Source: Scalesia atractyloides
Lineage: Eukaryota; Streptophyta; Magnoliopsida; Asterales; Asteraceae
Length of the DNA stretch: 64,000 nt
Direction of reading: 5' to 3'
Assembly: GCA_947069175.1 (NCBI GenBank)
Contig: CAMTDV010000002.1
Location: 4,939,054 to 5,003,053, forward strand
Shown: one piece after another, positions 22,298-34,213 of the stretch
Numbering within the stretch: position 1 is the first letter of the stretch
Layout: every line of letters starts with the position of its first letter
Notes under the pieces: generated by a model
Told to the model about the DNA's origin: nothing
The model's database searches: none
The model's input: only the letters and a program-made list of their open reading frames with translations
Program-made: the position numbers and the translations under genes

Positions 22298-23725
22298 ATC
22301 TCACCAATCCGATTATGCAAATCGGACTTCATGTACTTCATTGCTGAAAAGCATCTCTCAATATTGCAGTCGAGACGGGTAAAACGAGAGCTAACTTCGA
22401 AAACGGTAAACCAACTGAAAATTAATGTGTTTCTTTGTTTCGACCATCAATGCACAAGACGAGATAGACTTTTAAAGTTGACATACATTATATCTTTCAA
22501 TTTATTGATATCAGGATCACATACTTAATGATTTATGTGAAGACGATTGTTCTTTCCAGATGAAGTTTCATTCTTTCTACCCCTTATTCAAACCATTAAA
22601 GCCTCCGATAACAAATACATATAAATGATTTCCAAATTGTTCTTTATACAAATAACACAATATATGCACAATCTAGGGGAAACTATACACAACTAACTAT
22701 CTCAAACCCAAACTTGTTATTAGATCAACTTACTTAAAATTTCCTTGAATCATTGGATTCCTTGCCAAACAATGGTTATTAGAAAAAATATGATCTTTAG
22801 GTTGAGATGGCCTTTAAGTAATTATGCCCTCCTATTATTATCTTGTTGATTTGGGTGAATAGAAGAAATTGGTTTTCGTTTGACCGGGTCTAAAAAAAGA
22901 TTGTCTAAATCAACAAATTCACGTGTGTCATGGAAGTTGAAGATTCAAGTCTTTCAACTTTAATTTTTTTACAATATCGCTCTATATTCATGATTCGAGC
23001 ACTAAAATTACACATTAAGACACAAATTTAATATATATCATCTACAAATATAAGTCTATAACTATAAAATTATTATTTCAATCGTAATAAAAAACTCTAT
23101 TTTTTCTAGTTTCTATACAAATAAGAAATTGAGAGGCGTTCAAAGTGAATAAAGAAAAAAAACTTACCCTCACAAACGAGGAAGAGGTCCCGTCCGGCTC
23201 TGGCATGGGCGACGCCGTCTGACGAGAATCAATTGATGATGGTGTCAGATGTGAAGTTGCTCCTATCATTCTATGTTCCTTCTTTATTTATTACTTAAAA
23301 AATAGATTTAAATGATTTATGAGTTTATGTAAAGTGCTTAGACTTAAGTCTTAATGAGTTATTTTTAATTGAATATGGGCTAAATGAGTCAATGAGTTAT
23401 TTTTTTTAATTAAATATAGACTTTACCATTTATTCTTTCTAATTAAAATGTGGGTTAAGGTTTGTTGTCAAATTTTCTAAGGATTCGAAGTCACGGTTTT
23501 TAAGGGTTTGATGAAGTTTTTACGGGTTCGATGTCGAAATATCTATGAATGCAATATCAAAATACACATATACATAACACTAACCTTTTTTAAAACTGGT
23601 TCAACTAAACCAGTACGCTTCTACTTACCTACGCCCCTCAATTATAATGATCCACCACAACTCTACCGCATACCATAACAAACTCAAACCGAGATAAAAG
23701 AGCTAATTAATTTCTTGCATTTCAA

Positions 23726-23787
<62 letters not shown>

Positions 23788-25444
23788 GAACAATACTGCT
23801 TTAATCATTTTTCATTTATCGTATAAATTAAAAAATCACTTTAGTTTTCGCTTAGTTTTTATCAAATTTTCTACTATTTAAAAGTAAAGTGGTAGCATAT
23901 GTTAACCTTCTTTCATAATAATGACTTATTTATGGCTTCGCTTTTATATTTTATTACAACTTGATGATTAAACAAACTGCAGTCAGTTTTTCTTATTAGA
24001 CTTTAAGAGAAATATTATCGTGAACAAGACGAAAGTTAAAATAGATTTTTGTTTCTAATAATTAAATAATATTCAATTAATACTAACCCATTATGTGCAT
24101 CCAACATCTACTCGATCTATTTGTTTTATTACTTCTCGTACAAAACTGATTTGTCCCTGGACAGACAATCAACAATGACTACAACCCAACAAAGCACAAA
24201 CTATTTTCTCGACCCTTAAGAGTCGCTGTGTCTTTAGTAGGATTCGGTTTTGCAATTCAAAAGAGGGTTGCGACGCAACTTGTTATCCGTTTACCTATCG
24301 TTTGTTTGTAAGTTGTTGTTTTAGTATTTTAATGATAAACTAATAATTATCTCCAACGCATTTCTTTCATGGTGTGTTCAAAGCATGTTATCTTTTTCCT
24401 ATCATCCTCTTGTCTTAATCTAAAGCTTCTCCAACTCCGCATACCGTACCCGGTCTCTTGTGAGCACCACATTGTTCTATGGCTCCACCATCTCCAGTTT
24501 TACTCTTTTAAGCTAGCGACAGGTGCCCACAGCCTACAAACACTAACCAAATTGTTAGTATATGTTAATGATACACACACACTCAATTTGAGTTGCATAC
24601 TCACAATACCAAACAATCAATCATAATCAAAACCACTATGATATACACAGAATGCCATATACATAGTCAAACAAAAAATCCTCGGGTTTTTGTATACAGT
24701 TTGAAAAAAAATATATAAGCAACGGAAGCATGAAGGTATAAAACTATTCAAACCATTTGTGAATTGCCCACCTAGGATCCAACTGAAAAAAGATTTGAAA
24801 CCAAAAGAGAATTTCCATAGGAAGGTTAAATGCTACAACCTTCAAAGAGAAGTAGTAGCTCTTTGATGTAGATGATGAACCTCCACCGAGAAGTATCCAC
24901 ACGAACCCGGGACTTGCCAAGATGATACTTGTAGAAGCACAAGTTTTTATATGATGAAAGATGAAGTTTAAGTGAAGACAATTTTCGGGAACACTTAAGA
25001 ACTTCACCAAAAACTCACCAAAAACTCTATTAATTAAAGCTTGGTGAAGTTTCAAGACACTTGGATATGTTCTCTCCCTACACCCTCAAACATGTTGGTT
25101 TCTTCCACCCCATACACATTTTGGTTATAACAAGATCAAGGAGGGATAAGGTTGTCCAACTAAGATGCCATGCAATCAGTGAAATCTCAATAGGACCAAA
25201 CAAAGTGAGATATCTTGCCTTACAAGCACCTTATCTTTTGACCACAAACATTTGTGTCTTATAAATAATTTATCAAATCCAAGACTTGCCATGAAAGGGG
25301 TGGGATCGTTTTGAGCATAGGAGAAAGATGGTTGTCTAACTTCAATAAATAACTAAAGTGTCATAACTTGAGCAACATGCTTTAGAATCTATACCTTGTT
25401 ACAATCCAATTAACCTAGTTAAATTCTAACTAGATTTCAATTAC
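22298..25444. other. intergenic, nothing recognised
   Basis: Three kb with no gene. An (AAT)n microsatellite runs from about 23728 to 23786. A 103-codon frame at 24744-25055 (-) has no recognisable domain and no codon bias, so I do not call it. Confidence 0.45.
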
Positions 25445-25530
25445 CTAGCTATATATTAATTAATGTTGTTATGTTTAACTAATCTATCTAGCTATATATT
25501 AATTAATGTTGTTATGTTTAACTAATCTAT
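25445..25530. repeat. perfect 43-bp tandem duplication
   Basis: The unit starting CTAGCTATATATTAATTAAT at 25445 recurs identically at 25488. Confidence 0.9.
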
Positions 25531-25660
25531 GTTAGTTACTAATTAGATAACTAGATCGGTGCATAATGCTTACTAGTAAGGTTGCTTGTAAATTCTAATA
25601 TATTAATATTTATTTATTTATCGTAGATATAAATAATAATTATTATTAATTTATATATAT

Positions 25661-25990
25661 AGGGCTTGGTTCAAATGAAACTACTACGAGTTGTGAGAAC
25701 TGTGATAACTTTTTCTTCCCATGTGAGTTGGGCTAATTTTTTTTTACACAAACATAGATTAAAATATTATAAATATATCTGTAAAAAAAGTAAAAAAAAA
25801 TGCCGAGCTGGTGTAAATTTTGTACGAATATAAATATTTTTTTACGCCACATGTAAATGTGGGTATGCTGCATTTTTAAAAATTTTTTTTTTGCTAAAAC
25901 AAGTGATTTTTTAAGACTTTTGAGAAAAAAATTTGGAAAAAGCTTTTGGATGGCCTAGCTCTCACAACACAAGATGGTTCTCAATTTAAC

Positions 25991-25993
<3 letters not shown>
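25661..25993. mobile_element. (TA)n-bounded MITE 6
   Basis: The left end AGGGCTTGGTTCAAATGAAAC... GAGTTGTGAGAACT is inverted at the right end, AGCTCTCACAACACAAGATGG... TTCTCAATTTAACCC. (TA)n lies on the left and (CT)n(AT)n on the right, and the right-hand tract joins it to the next element at 26067. Confidence 0.65.

Positions 25994-26066
<73 letters not shown>
25994..26066. repeat. (CT)n(AT)n microsatellite between two MITEs
   Basis: About 14 CT units followed by about 20 AT units. Confidence 0.9.
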
Positions 26067-26070
<4 letters not shown>

Positions 26071-26468
26071 GAAGGATAAAACGAAAACCCACTTGAGTTG
26101 AGAAAACTCAAAAAAAACCTTTAAAAAACCGCATGTAACATTTTTATTTTTTTCTAAAAAATATAGGAAATGTAACATACATATATTTGAACATTTTTGT
26201 AAAAGAAACACAAAAAACGCCAAGTAGTTTAATTTTTTAAAAATGTTAAAATTTCATGTTACATAATATATATGTCTAAAAATGTAATATAAAAATTTTG
26301 GACATTTTAAAAAAAACAAGTAGACACTTTTTATATTTTTTTTATAAAAATGTTCAAGTATATTGATGTTACATTCCCCTATTTTTTTAGAAAAAAATAA
26401 AAATATTATATAGGGTTTTCTTAATTTCTCAACTCAAATGGTTTTCGTTTTATCTTTCACACACACAG
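26067..26468. mobile_element. (TA)n-bounded MITE 7
   Basis: The left end GGATAAAACGAAAACCCACT and TTGAGTTGAGAAAAC match in inverted form the right end, which has TTTCTCAACTCAAATGG and TTTTCGTTTTATC. The interior carries further inverted blocks (AAAAATGT/ACATTTTT). It is bounded by (AT)n on both sides and is the clearest member of this group. Confidence 0.7.
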
Positions 26469-26853
26469 ATATATATATATATATATATATATATATCATT
26501 TCACTGAAAACAAATATATATGTATAACTACTATTGACGTGGTTTACCCTTATTCACATCAAGTATATGTTGTATAATACAGCTTTGTGTGTGTTCCTCA
26601 AAGTATCATATATTAATAGTCACATTGATATATATTGTGATCTGGGCATATAGATCCAACAAAAACCATTGTGTTGTACACATAACAAACCAAAAATATG
26701 TAATTTAATATACAAACCAAACTTTCCACAACTTAGAAATGGCATGTTTTATGAGGTTCACAGTTGTTCTAGGTGGATCTGGTGGACATTGGCGTTTGTG
26801 TTGACGGATGGGGGATGTTTCACTGGTACAACATGCTTAAGAAGCTATACAAA
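26469..26853. other. intergenic, nothing recognised
   Basis: An (AT)n run at 26469-26496, then AT-rich sequence with no supported gene. Confidence 0.4.
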
Positions 26854-27083
26854 GATGATGATAATGACGATGATGATGACGACAACGATAATGATGATGA
26901 CGACGATGATAACACTGATGATGGTGATGATGATGACAATGATAAGGATAGAGCGGATGACGACGATGATGATGAGGATGATGACTAAGATGATGATGAC
27001 GGTAGTGATGAAGATGATGACAGTGACGGTGAAGATGAAGAAGATGAAGACAACGATGATGATGACAATATCGACGGCAATGA
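26854..27083. repeat. imperfect (GAY)n block
   Basis: About 230 bp of GAT/GAC/GAA triplets. One + frame (26773-26988) would encode a short leader and then an almost pure Asp run. The - frame gives His runs. The composition is explained by an imperfect trinucleotide repeat, and I see no domain, so I do not call a gene. Confidence 0.7.
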
Positions 27084-27708
27084 TTGATGTAGCCGTAGGA
27101 TACGTAATATTTTGGTGTTAAAATACTCGTTTTTAAAGTGGAATTATCGCAAGTCTGGTAAGAATAAATAGTTATTGATGTTTTATTGAGATTTGCAGTG
27201 AAATACTGAAAATAGAGTAATTTGGACGTGAGAGGGTGTAAACAAAGCAGTGGGAAAAAGATTGAGGACAAAAGTGAAGAATCACAGAAAGTACGACCCG
27301 TTGGATACGAATTATGACCACCAACGTACATAATCGACATAGGGAATTGGGCTAGAGCCGGTCTAATCGCAGGTTACGAGTTGTAGGTTGGCCCAAGAGT
27401 ACGACCCGTATGGAAATAAACGTTAGGGTCGGTTCATGAGATAAAAGGAATGAGATGGAAACCCAAAACAAGTATGAGAGTTCGAGAAAACGCGAAAAAG
27501 GGTTATAGACAAGAATTGAAGACAATTCAGAAAAGAGAAGAGGGCGAGACTTGAAGATCCAAAGAATGGGGAAGCAATAACTAATTCCATAGGTTATCTT
27601 TATAGTTTTCTAGTCTTTAAACTTCTGATATGATGATAAATTTGACTTCTGTTTTGTTTTGAATTTTGTTTGTCATGTTCGGCTGAACTTTTGTATAAAT
27701 GTCGTATA
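27084..27708. other. left flank of solo LTR, probably older LTR sequence
   Basis: Contains AGTACGACCCGTTGGATACG and AGAGTACGACCCGTATGG, a repeated 'tACGACCCGT' motif I associate with plant Ty3/gypsy LTRs. If so, the solo LTR next door landed inside an older element. This is a weak inference. Confidence 0.35.
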
Positions 27709-27713
27709 AGATG
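27709..27713. repeat. target-site duplication, left copy
   Basis: AGATG, identical to 30700-30704. Confidence 0.85.
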
Positions 27714-30699
27714 TGTAAGACCCTAACACGTTTTAACTGAAAAGACGCAACGGAAATATGAACCATAAAATTTCTTTCTTTATAAATGATTTGACATACT
27801 CGAATATCCATATATAAAGTGACATATGTTTTCTCTAAAAGAATTTCAACATTCATCTTTATTTATAATATCGTTTATATTAAAATGACAACTATGTTAT
27901 CATCCTTTTTTGTACAGTCCTTGCTCTTTCATTCAATCTACAACAGCTTGTCCTCGGTGATGATAGATAAAATAGGTGCAATCCTGTGACCACCACATAC
28001 AACCAACACATTAGTAAGTGGTGACAATCGAATATAAAATATTGTATAAGATAAATTGTCCATAACACATTCTACCTGCGTACGTTACTTCAACCGATTA
28101 TCCTTTTAACTTTCAATCATCTCAATACGGTATCGACTCTTCGAAAGACTGGCGTTCATATACCTGCACTTCCAAACATACTTAATAATAACATGGTTAG
28201 CAAACCCGTAATCTTCAACATATTCAAATGTCACATCTTTGTAAAAATAACGCCAACCATTTGTATGCATCCACTTAACCACAACACGAGTGTACCCTTT
28301 TACATAAACATGTACATGCATACCTATCCTTTACTCAGATTACACCTACTAGTTCATACGACTTACACCCACTATGATTCTAAATACATTCATACCTACA
28401 TACAATCCCGTTCGCTCAAACGTATTCAACATACTACACCTGTTCATGCATACAATCAATAGACAATAGACATACTTTTAAACAACTTCCATCCCTTTGC
28501 GCGTGTAACACGATTGTATGTTCAAGATTTAATCACTTACTTAGATGTGTGTGTGTGTATATATATATCTCATGCGAACCCGAAATCATTAATTATATGC
28601 ATGCGACATAGTTGAGTTTTCACCACCTTTTTATAGGTTATGCTTCTTTCCGGAAACTCATCGGGAATTTGTATTTGTTGCCGGATCCGACCGTAAGCTA
28701 CGCTCCTCCTACCGTAACTTATGGTGGGGACCTTATGCAAAACAGAACTCTCCTGCCATAAGCTATGGTTTACCCACCGTAACTTATGGTAGTATCTTCC
28801 TACTAAAAACTTCAGCACCCTACCGTAGGCTACGGTCAACTACCGTAGCTTACGGTGGACATCTGCCGCTATATAACTCCAACTTATTTTGACCCATTAC
28901 GAGTCTTGTTCCATTAGGCCGGCCACGATTCGCTTCAATTCAAACATATAACATTTAACCAGAATTCTTTTTCCCTTTACACTACCATAATTTCACTCTA
29001 AACAAATAGGTACAACAATTATATAAATACATACTTCTAAGTGAGTCTGAGAATCACTTACCTTGTGCTTGCCATGTTCATGCTAGTTTCCTTGCTTCCT
29101 CTTGTTTCATTAGTCCTCCATGCTAGTGAAAACTCCTACCCATTCATGCCATCATATCCAAAACATTGTTTTACACATGTTCATCAACATTAGCATTCAA
29201 TCCCAACCCAAAGGGTTGCTTAACTTTAGTTAAGTAACTACTAGCACGCATAAGACTCGCATTAACAATCAACTTATTCTAAATCCATACTAATTTCATT
29301 CACCATCATGTATGGCACATAAATAATCTAACTTGTATGATGTGATCTCTCTACCCTTACAAATGCATCCAAAAGCCTAGTGCTATTCACACATTGTTGA
29401 ATTTCAGAAAGTCAACTGTCCTACTTACATACTTTCAACACATGAACATATATCCATCTAAACATAATCGACCATACTAATGATAGCATTTACATTTCAT
29501 AAAATGGTGTAGGACACACATAAGCACATGATCAACTAATTACATACATACAGATGTATCGTCAATTGAACACACACTAACTTTTTCAGGATCCTACAAT
29601 TGTCAACCACATTCAAAGTTGGCAATTTACATAATCTCAATATCATCATTTACTAGTTAGTCCACAAGCTATTCATTTATTACCCATCAATTTCTAAATT
29701 ACCATTAAGCAACTAGTCCGATACATAGTATGCACCACCATTCAAGCATGTAGTACAAGCCACTAATGCATACTTCTACCAATCTTGAACTCTAACAAAA
29801 ACCTTCACATATATTAATTCAAACAAACCTTTCTCATATAAGCTTTCCAACAATTTCATTATTATCACATTCTATACATAATTCCCATGTTTTTGCATAC
29901 AACATCACCTTCTAACTTCATCTAGGTATTTCATCAAACACTTATTGTGCGTACTACTAACAAAGCATATGGTACAAGCGTTCTTTGCATATTCTTACTA
30001 GTTCAAGTTATAGATCATCAAAACAATCAACTTAACTCACATGTCTTTCATTCTACATCTAATTTACTCAACAAATACTCAATACATGTAGTTATATACA
30101 TCAACATTACACAAATTTGCACATAATTCATCATTAAACTTACAATACTCCTACTTCAAGTGGGTTTTTCAGTTTTAATCATCAAGATGGCCAAATTTAA
30201 GCATAATTTAAGTTCTATGTGGTGATTCTAATTTATAGTCACACCAATTTCACATGAATTCGTGGATTGATTGAAACCCATTTCATACAAGATCATCAAA
30301 TCACAAATTTCAACATACCTTATGTAGAGGACACTTAGAAGTTTAAGAAACCCATCAAATGCATATAAATTCAGCCCTAATTCACTCTCAAATGACTGAA
30401 TTTCTGGTTATAGTTGAAAGAGTGCTTTTCTCCTTCCGTACTCCATATCTCGACACACACACATACTCAAAAATGGGTTTTTTCCTTTTTCCCCCATGTT
30501 TTTAATTAAACATCTTTCAACTTGGCCCCTTTTAACCCCTATAGTTTTGTTCATTATTTTTGTTTAGTCACAAGAAATTCATTCCTTGTTATTGAACATA
30601 TATTTTTAACTAAATTAAATAACTTGGTTATCTCATTTCATACCATAACACAAGGGATCAAGCTATCGAATTAAAAATTCAAGTTTTTGGGGCATTACA
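27714..30699. mobile_element. solo LTR, 2986 bp, Ty3/gypsy-like
   Basis: Starts TGTAAGACCCTAACACG and ends GGGGCATTACA, giving the terminal inverted repeat TGTAA...TTACA with TG/CA ends. Perfect 5-bp target duplications (AGATG) flank it. No primer-binding site, polypurine tract, coding region or second LTR adjoins, so it is a solo LTR left by recombination between the two LTRs. The start resembles plant gypsy LTRs, hence the superfamily call. A block of palindromes lies at 28690-28856. The 3' part is shared with the degraded LTR at 20850-22297. Confidence 0.85.
28690..28856. repeat. six 15-bp palindromic boxes, triplicated pairs
   Basis: Boxes start at 28690, 28711, 28755, 28776, 28822 and 28842. 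Variants are ACCGTAAGCTACGCT, ACCGTAACTTATGGT (twice), GCCATAAGCTATGGT, ACCGTAGGCTACGGT and ACCGTAGCTTACGGT. Spacing alternates 20-21 and 44-46, so a ~66-bp unit holding two palindromes is present three times. It lies inside the solo LTR. Confidence 0.85.
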
Positions 30700-30704
30700 A
30701 GATG
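30700..30704. repeat. target-site duplication, right copy
   Basis: AGATG, identical to 27709-27713. Confidence 0.85.
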
Positions 30705-31559
30705 ATACATTGATTTATTTATGATTGATGATGGATATTTTATTTGTATGATTTTAGTATGGTAGTTTGTTAAGTTCTTATGATGCATATGCGTGTATGT
30801 TGATGTTGGTTATGATGTTAGTTGTATGGTAATATTTGTCTTTCTATGAAGTTATGCATGTCATATTCGATATTCACTCTCTAGGGTATATTAACGTCCA
30901 TTAGCCTAGGGCTTGACAATTTAATCAGTAATAGATATCTAATCGTCATAACTGGTTATATATGTTATGCTTACGGGAAGCATCTGATTATAAGGGTCAG
31001 AAACTAATTCTGTAATGTATTACCTTGGTAGTTTGTTAATCGCTATGTTCTTTGTTCACCTTGGCACTAGGTTAGAAACCTTAAGTTATAAGAATCCACA
31101 CTATCAATAGCTTTATTGAAATAAGTCTAAAGGTGTTTCTATAGCCTTAACCCCGGTTTTGATAAGATTAACCTTACACGGTATTAGTCTGTCTTAGCAC
31201 TTCATACGACAGAGTCAAGTTAAGTCTTCGGTTGGTTCAATAAGTTCATCTATCATCAATCTAAATAGTCTTCGTTGATTCGAGTCTAGGATGGTTATAT
31301 TCTCTTAAATCTTGGTAGTAGTTCAAGTTAGTAGATCTTAAGTTTTGAGTACGGATATTCATTAGATTGCATATTAAGTAATAGGTTCATTACTAGTATA
31401 TTTTATGTCCACGAATTGATACTTGAATGTTTACCTTAGCCATACTATATTCTGATAGGTACGCTTTGCTAGAACGTGTATAGATAGCAGTTATGGTTTT
31501 TACCTTAAAACTAGTATGTGTTTGTGTGCAATTTATTTGTTACTTTCTAAGCACGTCAA
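30705..31559. other. right flank of solo LTR, no gene
   Basis: AT-rich, with no recognised gene or domain. Probably continues the repeat sequence that lies left of the solo LTR. Confidence 0.35.
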
Positions 31560-31672
31560 TAATGTTGATGATGATGAGGAGGACGATGACTATGAGGAAG
31601 AGGATGATGATGATGTCGCCGACGACCATGACAACAACGCCGATGAGGACAACAATGATGATGATTATGATG
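31560..31672. repeat. second imperfect (GAY/GAR)n block
   Basis: GAT/GAC/GAG/GAA triplets that would read as an Asp/Glu run in the frame 31516-31728 (+). As at 26854-27083, repeat composition explains it. No gene called. Confidence 0.65.
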
Positions 31673-31847
31673 GTTGTTGTACACTATTGGGCCTTGATAA
31701 GAGTCTCATGTTATCTGTGTATGATTAGTGTACACGATTGGACCTTGTTGGGCTTTGCCATGGTGAGTTGTTTATGCTACCCAAGTTCATATTAGGTCAT
31801 AATAACCCATTTTGGGACTCGTGATAATGATTGTAATTACTGCTATA

Positions 31848-32277
31848 CACTAGGAGGCCTTCATAGAATTTGCTACACATTATTTAAGGATAACCGGTCA
31901 ATGATGGACTAAAAATCCTCGGCATAAATATTATAAAAAGTCATATCCTGCAATATTCAGACAAATAGTCCGTCAGTGTACTCTTCCGCCTAAAAATGAC
32001 AAAACTCGGAGTTTCTCAAACTAGGATTACGTCGGTAAATGTCGATTCGACTCTAGCCATAGATTCTGTCAGTAATTACCAACAGGTTGTCGACTGTTTT
32101 GTTTAATTTACCTTTTCTAGCTTTTTTTGGTTTTTGTCGCGATTCGCCGGAGTCTAGTTGGTAATTATAAACATACTGCTCCTCTCAATAATTACTAATG
32201 GACTCATCCCTTGGTTATTTCCTAATGACACTAGCGCTGGTAAATGTCCGTTCGTGATAGTCCTTTGCTTAGTAGTG
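31848..32277. mobile_element. CACTA-type element fragment
   Basis: The right border reads CTTTGCTTAGTAGTG, giving a terminal CACTACTAAG on the complement. The inside carries repeated GTCGGTAAATGTC-like words (about 32029, 32238 and variants), as CACTA subterminal regions do. A CACTA at 31848-31852 could be the other end, but its inverted match stops after five bases and no 3-bp target duplication is evident. Confidence 0.4.
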
Positions 32278-32300
32278 TGAGTCAAAATCATCATCTTTAC

Positions 32301-32305
<5 letters not shown>

Positions 32306-32355
<50 letters not shown>
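32306..32355. repeat. (CT)n(CA)n(TA)n compound microsatellite
   Basis: Three dinucleotide runs in a row. Confidence 0.9.
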
Positions 32356-32901
32356 CACCACTTCCTAGCATGAATCTATGAGATACAAGAGCATTTGAGA
32401 CCATCGCTAGCTATAAGCCTATAACCATGCGTAGACTGTAGATGACCACCATTCTATTTCCTAAAGTCTACTAAAATCAAAATTAGATTACGTTATTACT
32501 ATTGTGGCACATATCTGTCGGATACTAACCGATTTGACAGCATAACTTAATCTAGTTTGAACAGTAACTGCAACATAACCATTCTAAAATCTCGGATAAA
32601 CAATGCATGACAGTTTTTAAAAAAACTAGAATGAACGATGACGTTCTTCGCTTGATAGGCGATTAATACCTACACACAGCCAATGATTAGCTCGTGATTG
32701 CATTAATATAGTAATCTATGATCATTCCCTGGTTACCCATAAACTAGTTTAATTTAACTAACACTAACTATTAGGCAACAAAATGGCATCTCTGAGATTG
32801 ATGAGCATATATAGCAATACAAAATTGACAATCTTGATGAATTTACTCGTTAAAATAATATATCAATTGATCTTTCATAGAAAGTATGATCCCATGGTGA
32901 T
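32356..32901. other. 3' flank of LBD gene 2
   Basis: No gene. The last part should contain the LBD gene 2 3' UTR (gene on -). Confidence 0.4.
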
Positions 32902-34108
32902 CTAATTATGAGTATAACCAAACGCAACCGATTGAAGATCTTCACCATACTCTCTATATCCCCATTGCTGCTGGTTGCTGCTTATTTGCATGTCCAAAGA
33001 TTCAATTGAGTAACTTGAACCTTCTTCAAAACTCGAAAAGGATCCATCTTCATCTTTCATAAGCGAAGTATTGTAATTTTCTGCGACAGATTTGAAGTTC
33101 ATGGCATCATTCATTGAGTTTGGATTATACTGAGGCATATTTGTCCATGAGTTCTCTGATTGTTGAAACCAGTTCTTGAGGTCTTGAGTTTGTTGGTAAG
33201 AAGGGTATCTTGCAGTGTTGGGATTAATATTATCAGAACTTATGGGCACATTTAGTTGTCTTTGAGCTGCTTGTTCTCTTAAAGAAACTAATTGTGACTG
33301 TAAACTGACCACCTGCTCAACAAAAAAAAAGTAATAAGTCAACAATAAGCTTGCAACTTAGCTATATAATGAAGATCAAGATTAGGGTTTTCAATCAGGA
33401 CTATTAATCAAGATCAAATTGTATTATTTTCAGTTGGATTAACCAAGAGCTCTCAGATTAGGACTTTCAGTTAGAATTATCAAGAGCAAGATTAAAGCTT
33501 TAAATTGGAATAGTGGCGAAGCTTGTTGTTACTTGTTTGCCTTCTATTTAGATGTATTAGACGGTTTTAAGAGTTAAGACCATTGTTTATAAATGATGAT
33601 TAAAAAGTATTTATGATAGGAATAATCATGAACTATAGTAGGGTTTTCACATGAAGCATGAATGATATGACATACACTACTAGAAAAGTGCATACTTTCC
33701 TACAAAAATTTCCTACGCAATTATTTTTGTCAAGATTCAAACACTTTTGTGACAAATTTCCCACAATTTATTTTTACCAAAATTCTGTGTCAAATTCTTA
33801 TATAAAGTAATTAAGTACAAATTACAAACCTGTTGTTGTAGTGCAAAGATATGTGAAACACAGCCATAAATGGGATCTTGAAGCCTAGCTTGAGCTTCAT
33901 ACGATACCGTAGCCGCAGCTTCGGATCGATCACAAATGGGCAGATGAGAAAGAAGTTTTGAGACATTACTTGCACCAAAAACCCTGTGAATAGCAGCAAA
34001 TTGTGTAGCACCTTGTTCATGGCAGAAATAAGGTGCAAACACACAACCCTTCACACATTTTCTTCTTAAGAACTTGCAGGCACCACATGGAGAACTTGAT
34101 CCTGTCAT
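32902..34108 (-). CDS. LBD29-like: LOB-domain transcription factor, LBD29-type
   Basis: Two exons on -, 34108-33830 and 33312-32902, joined at CAG|GTTTGT...GAGCAG|GTGGTC (phase 0), give 229 residues ending in TAG. The LOB domain fills about residues 5-104: C block CGACKFLRRKCVKGC (C-x2-C-x6-C-x3-C), GAS block with FAAIHRVFGASNVSKLL, DPIYGC with the invariant Pro, and L-x6-L-x3-L-x6-A in place of a full zipper. The KGCVFAPYFCHEQGA and SKLLSHLPI segments and a C terminus ending in an SVAFGY motif point to the LBD29/LBD17 branch as I recall it. The long tail is rich in Asn, Gln and Ser and has an acidic patch near KDEDGSFSSFEE, as expected of an activation region. By family knowledge it is a nuclear, auxin-induced regulator of lateral-root and callus initiation. 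It is a likely paralogue of the convergent gene at 10479. Confidence 0.92.
33675..33829 (+). mobile_element. CACTA terminus in LBD gene 2 intron
   Basis: CACTACTAGAAAAGTGCATA at 33675 matches the plant CACTA terminal pattern (CACTAC.AGAAA). The following 'TTTCCTACAAAAATTTCCTACG' style of repeats resembles a subterminal region. No matching TAGTG end was found before the intron ends at 33829, so it is a fragment. Confidence 0.5.
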
Positions 34109-34203
34109 TAGAATTTAATTTTGTGTGAAAGTTTAAGTTTTTTGGAAAGATTAAAGGGGCATGTCTTTGTTTTGATGCTGGTGAAAACATTATGATCACC
34201 ATG

Positions 34204-34213
34204 TTTATAAATA
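34204..34213 (-). promoter_or_regulatory. TATA box candidate for LBD gene 2
   Basis: TTTATAAATA (palindromic enough to read TATTTATAAA on -) lies about 95-105 bp upstream of the LBD29-type ATG, the usual distance for a plant core promoter plus short 5' UTR. Confidence 0.5.

Noticed and set aside
24744..25055. 103-codon frame on -
   Set aside because: No recognisable domain, and the sequence looks like ordinary AT-rich intergenic DNA.
26669..27121. 150-codon frame and overlapping Asp-run or His-run frames
   Set aside because: All arise from one imperfect (GAY)n repeat read in different frames, with no domain outside the repeat.
31516..31728. Acidic 70-codon frame
   Set aside because: Trinucleotide-repeat composition with no conserved start or domain.
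31848..33679. One CACTA element spanning from 32277 to 33675
   Set aside because: The two termini point away from each other and would enclose an LBD exon, so they belong to different fragments.
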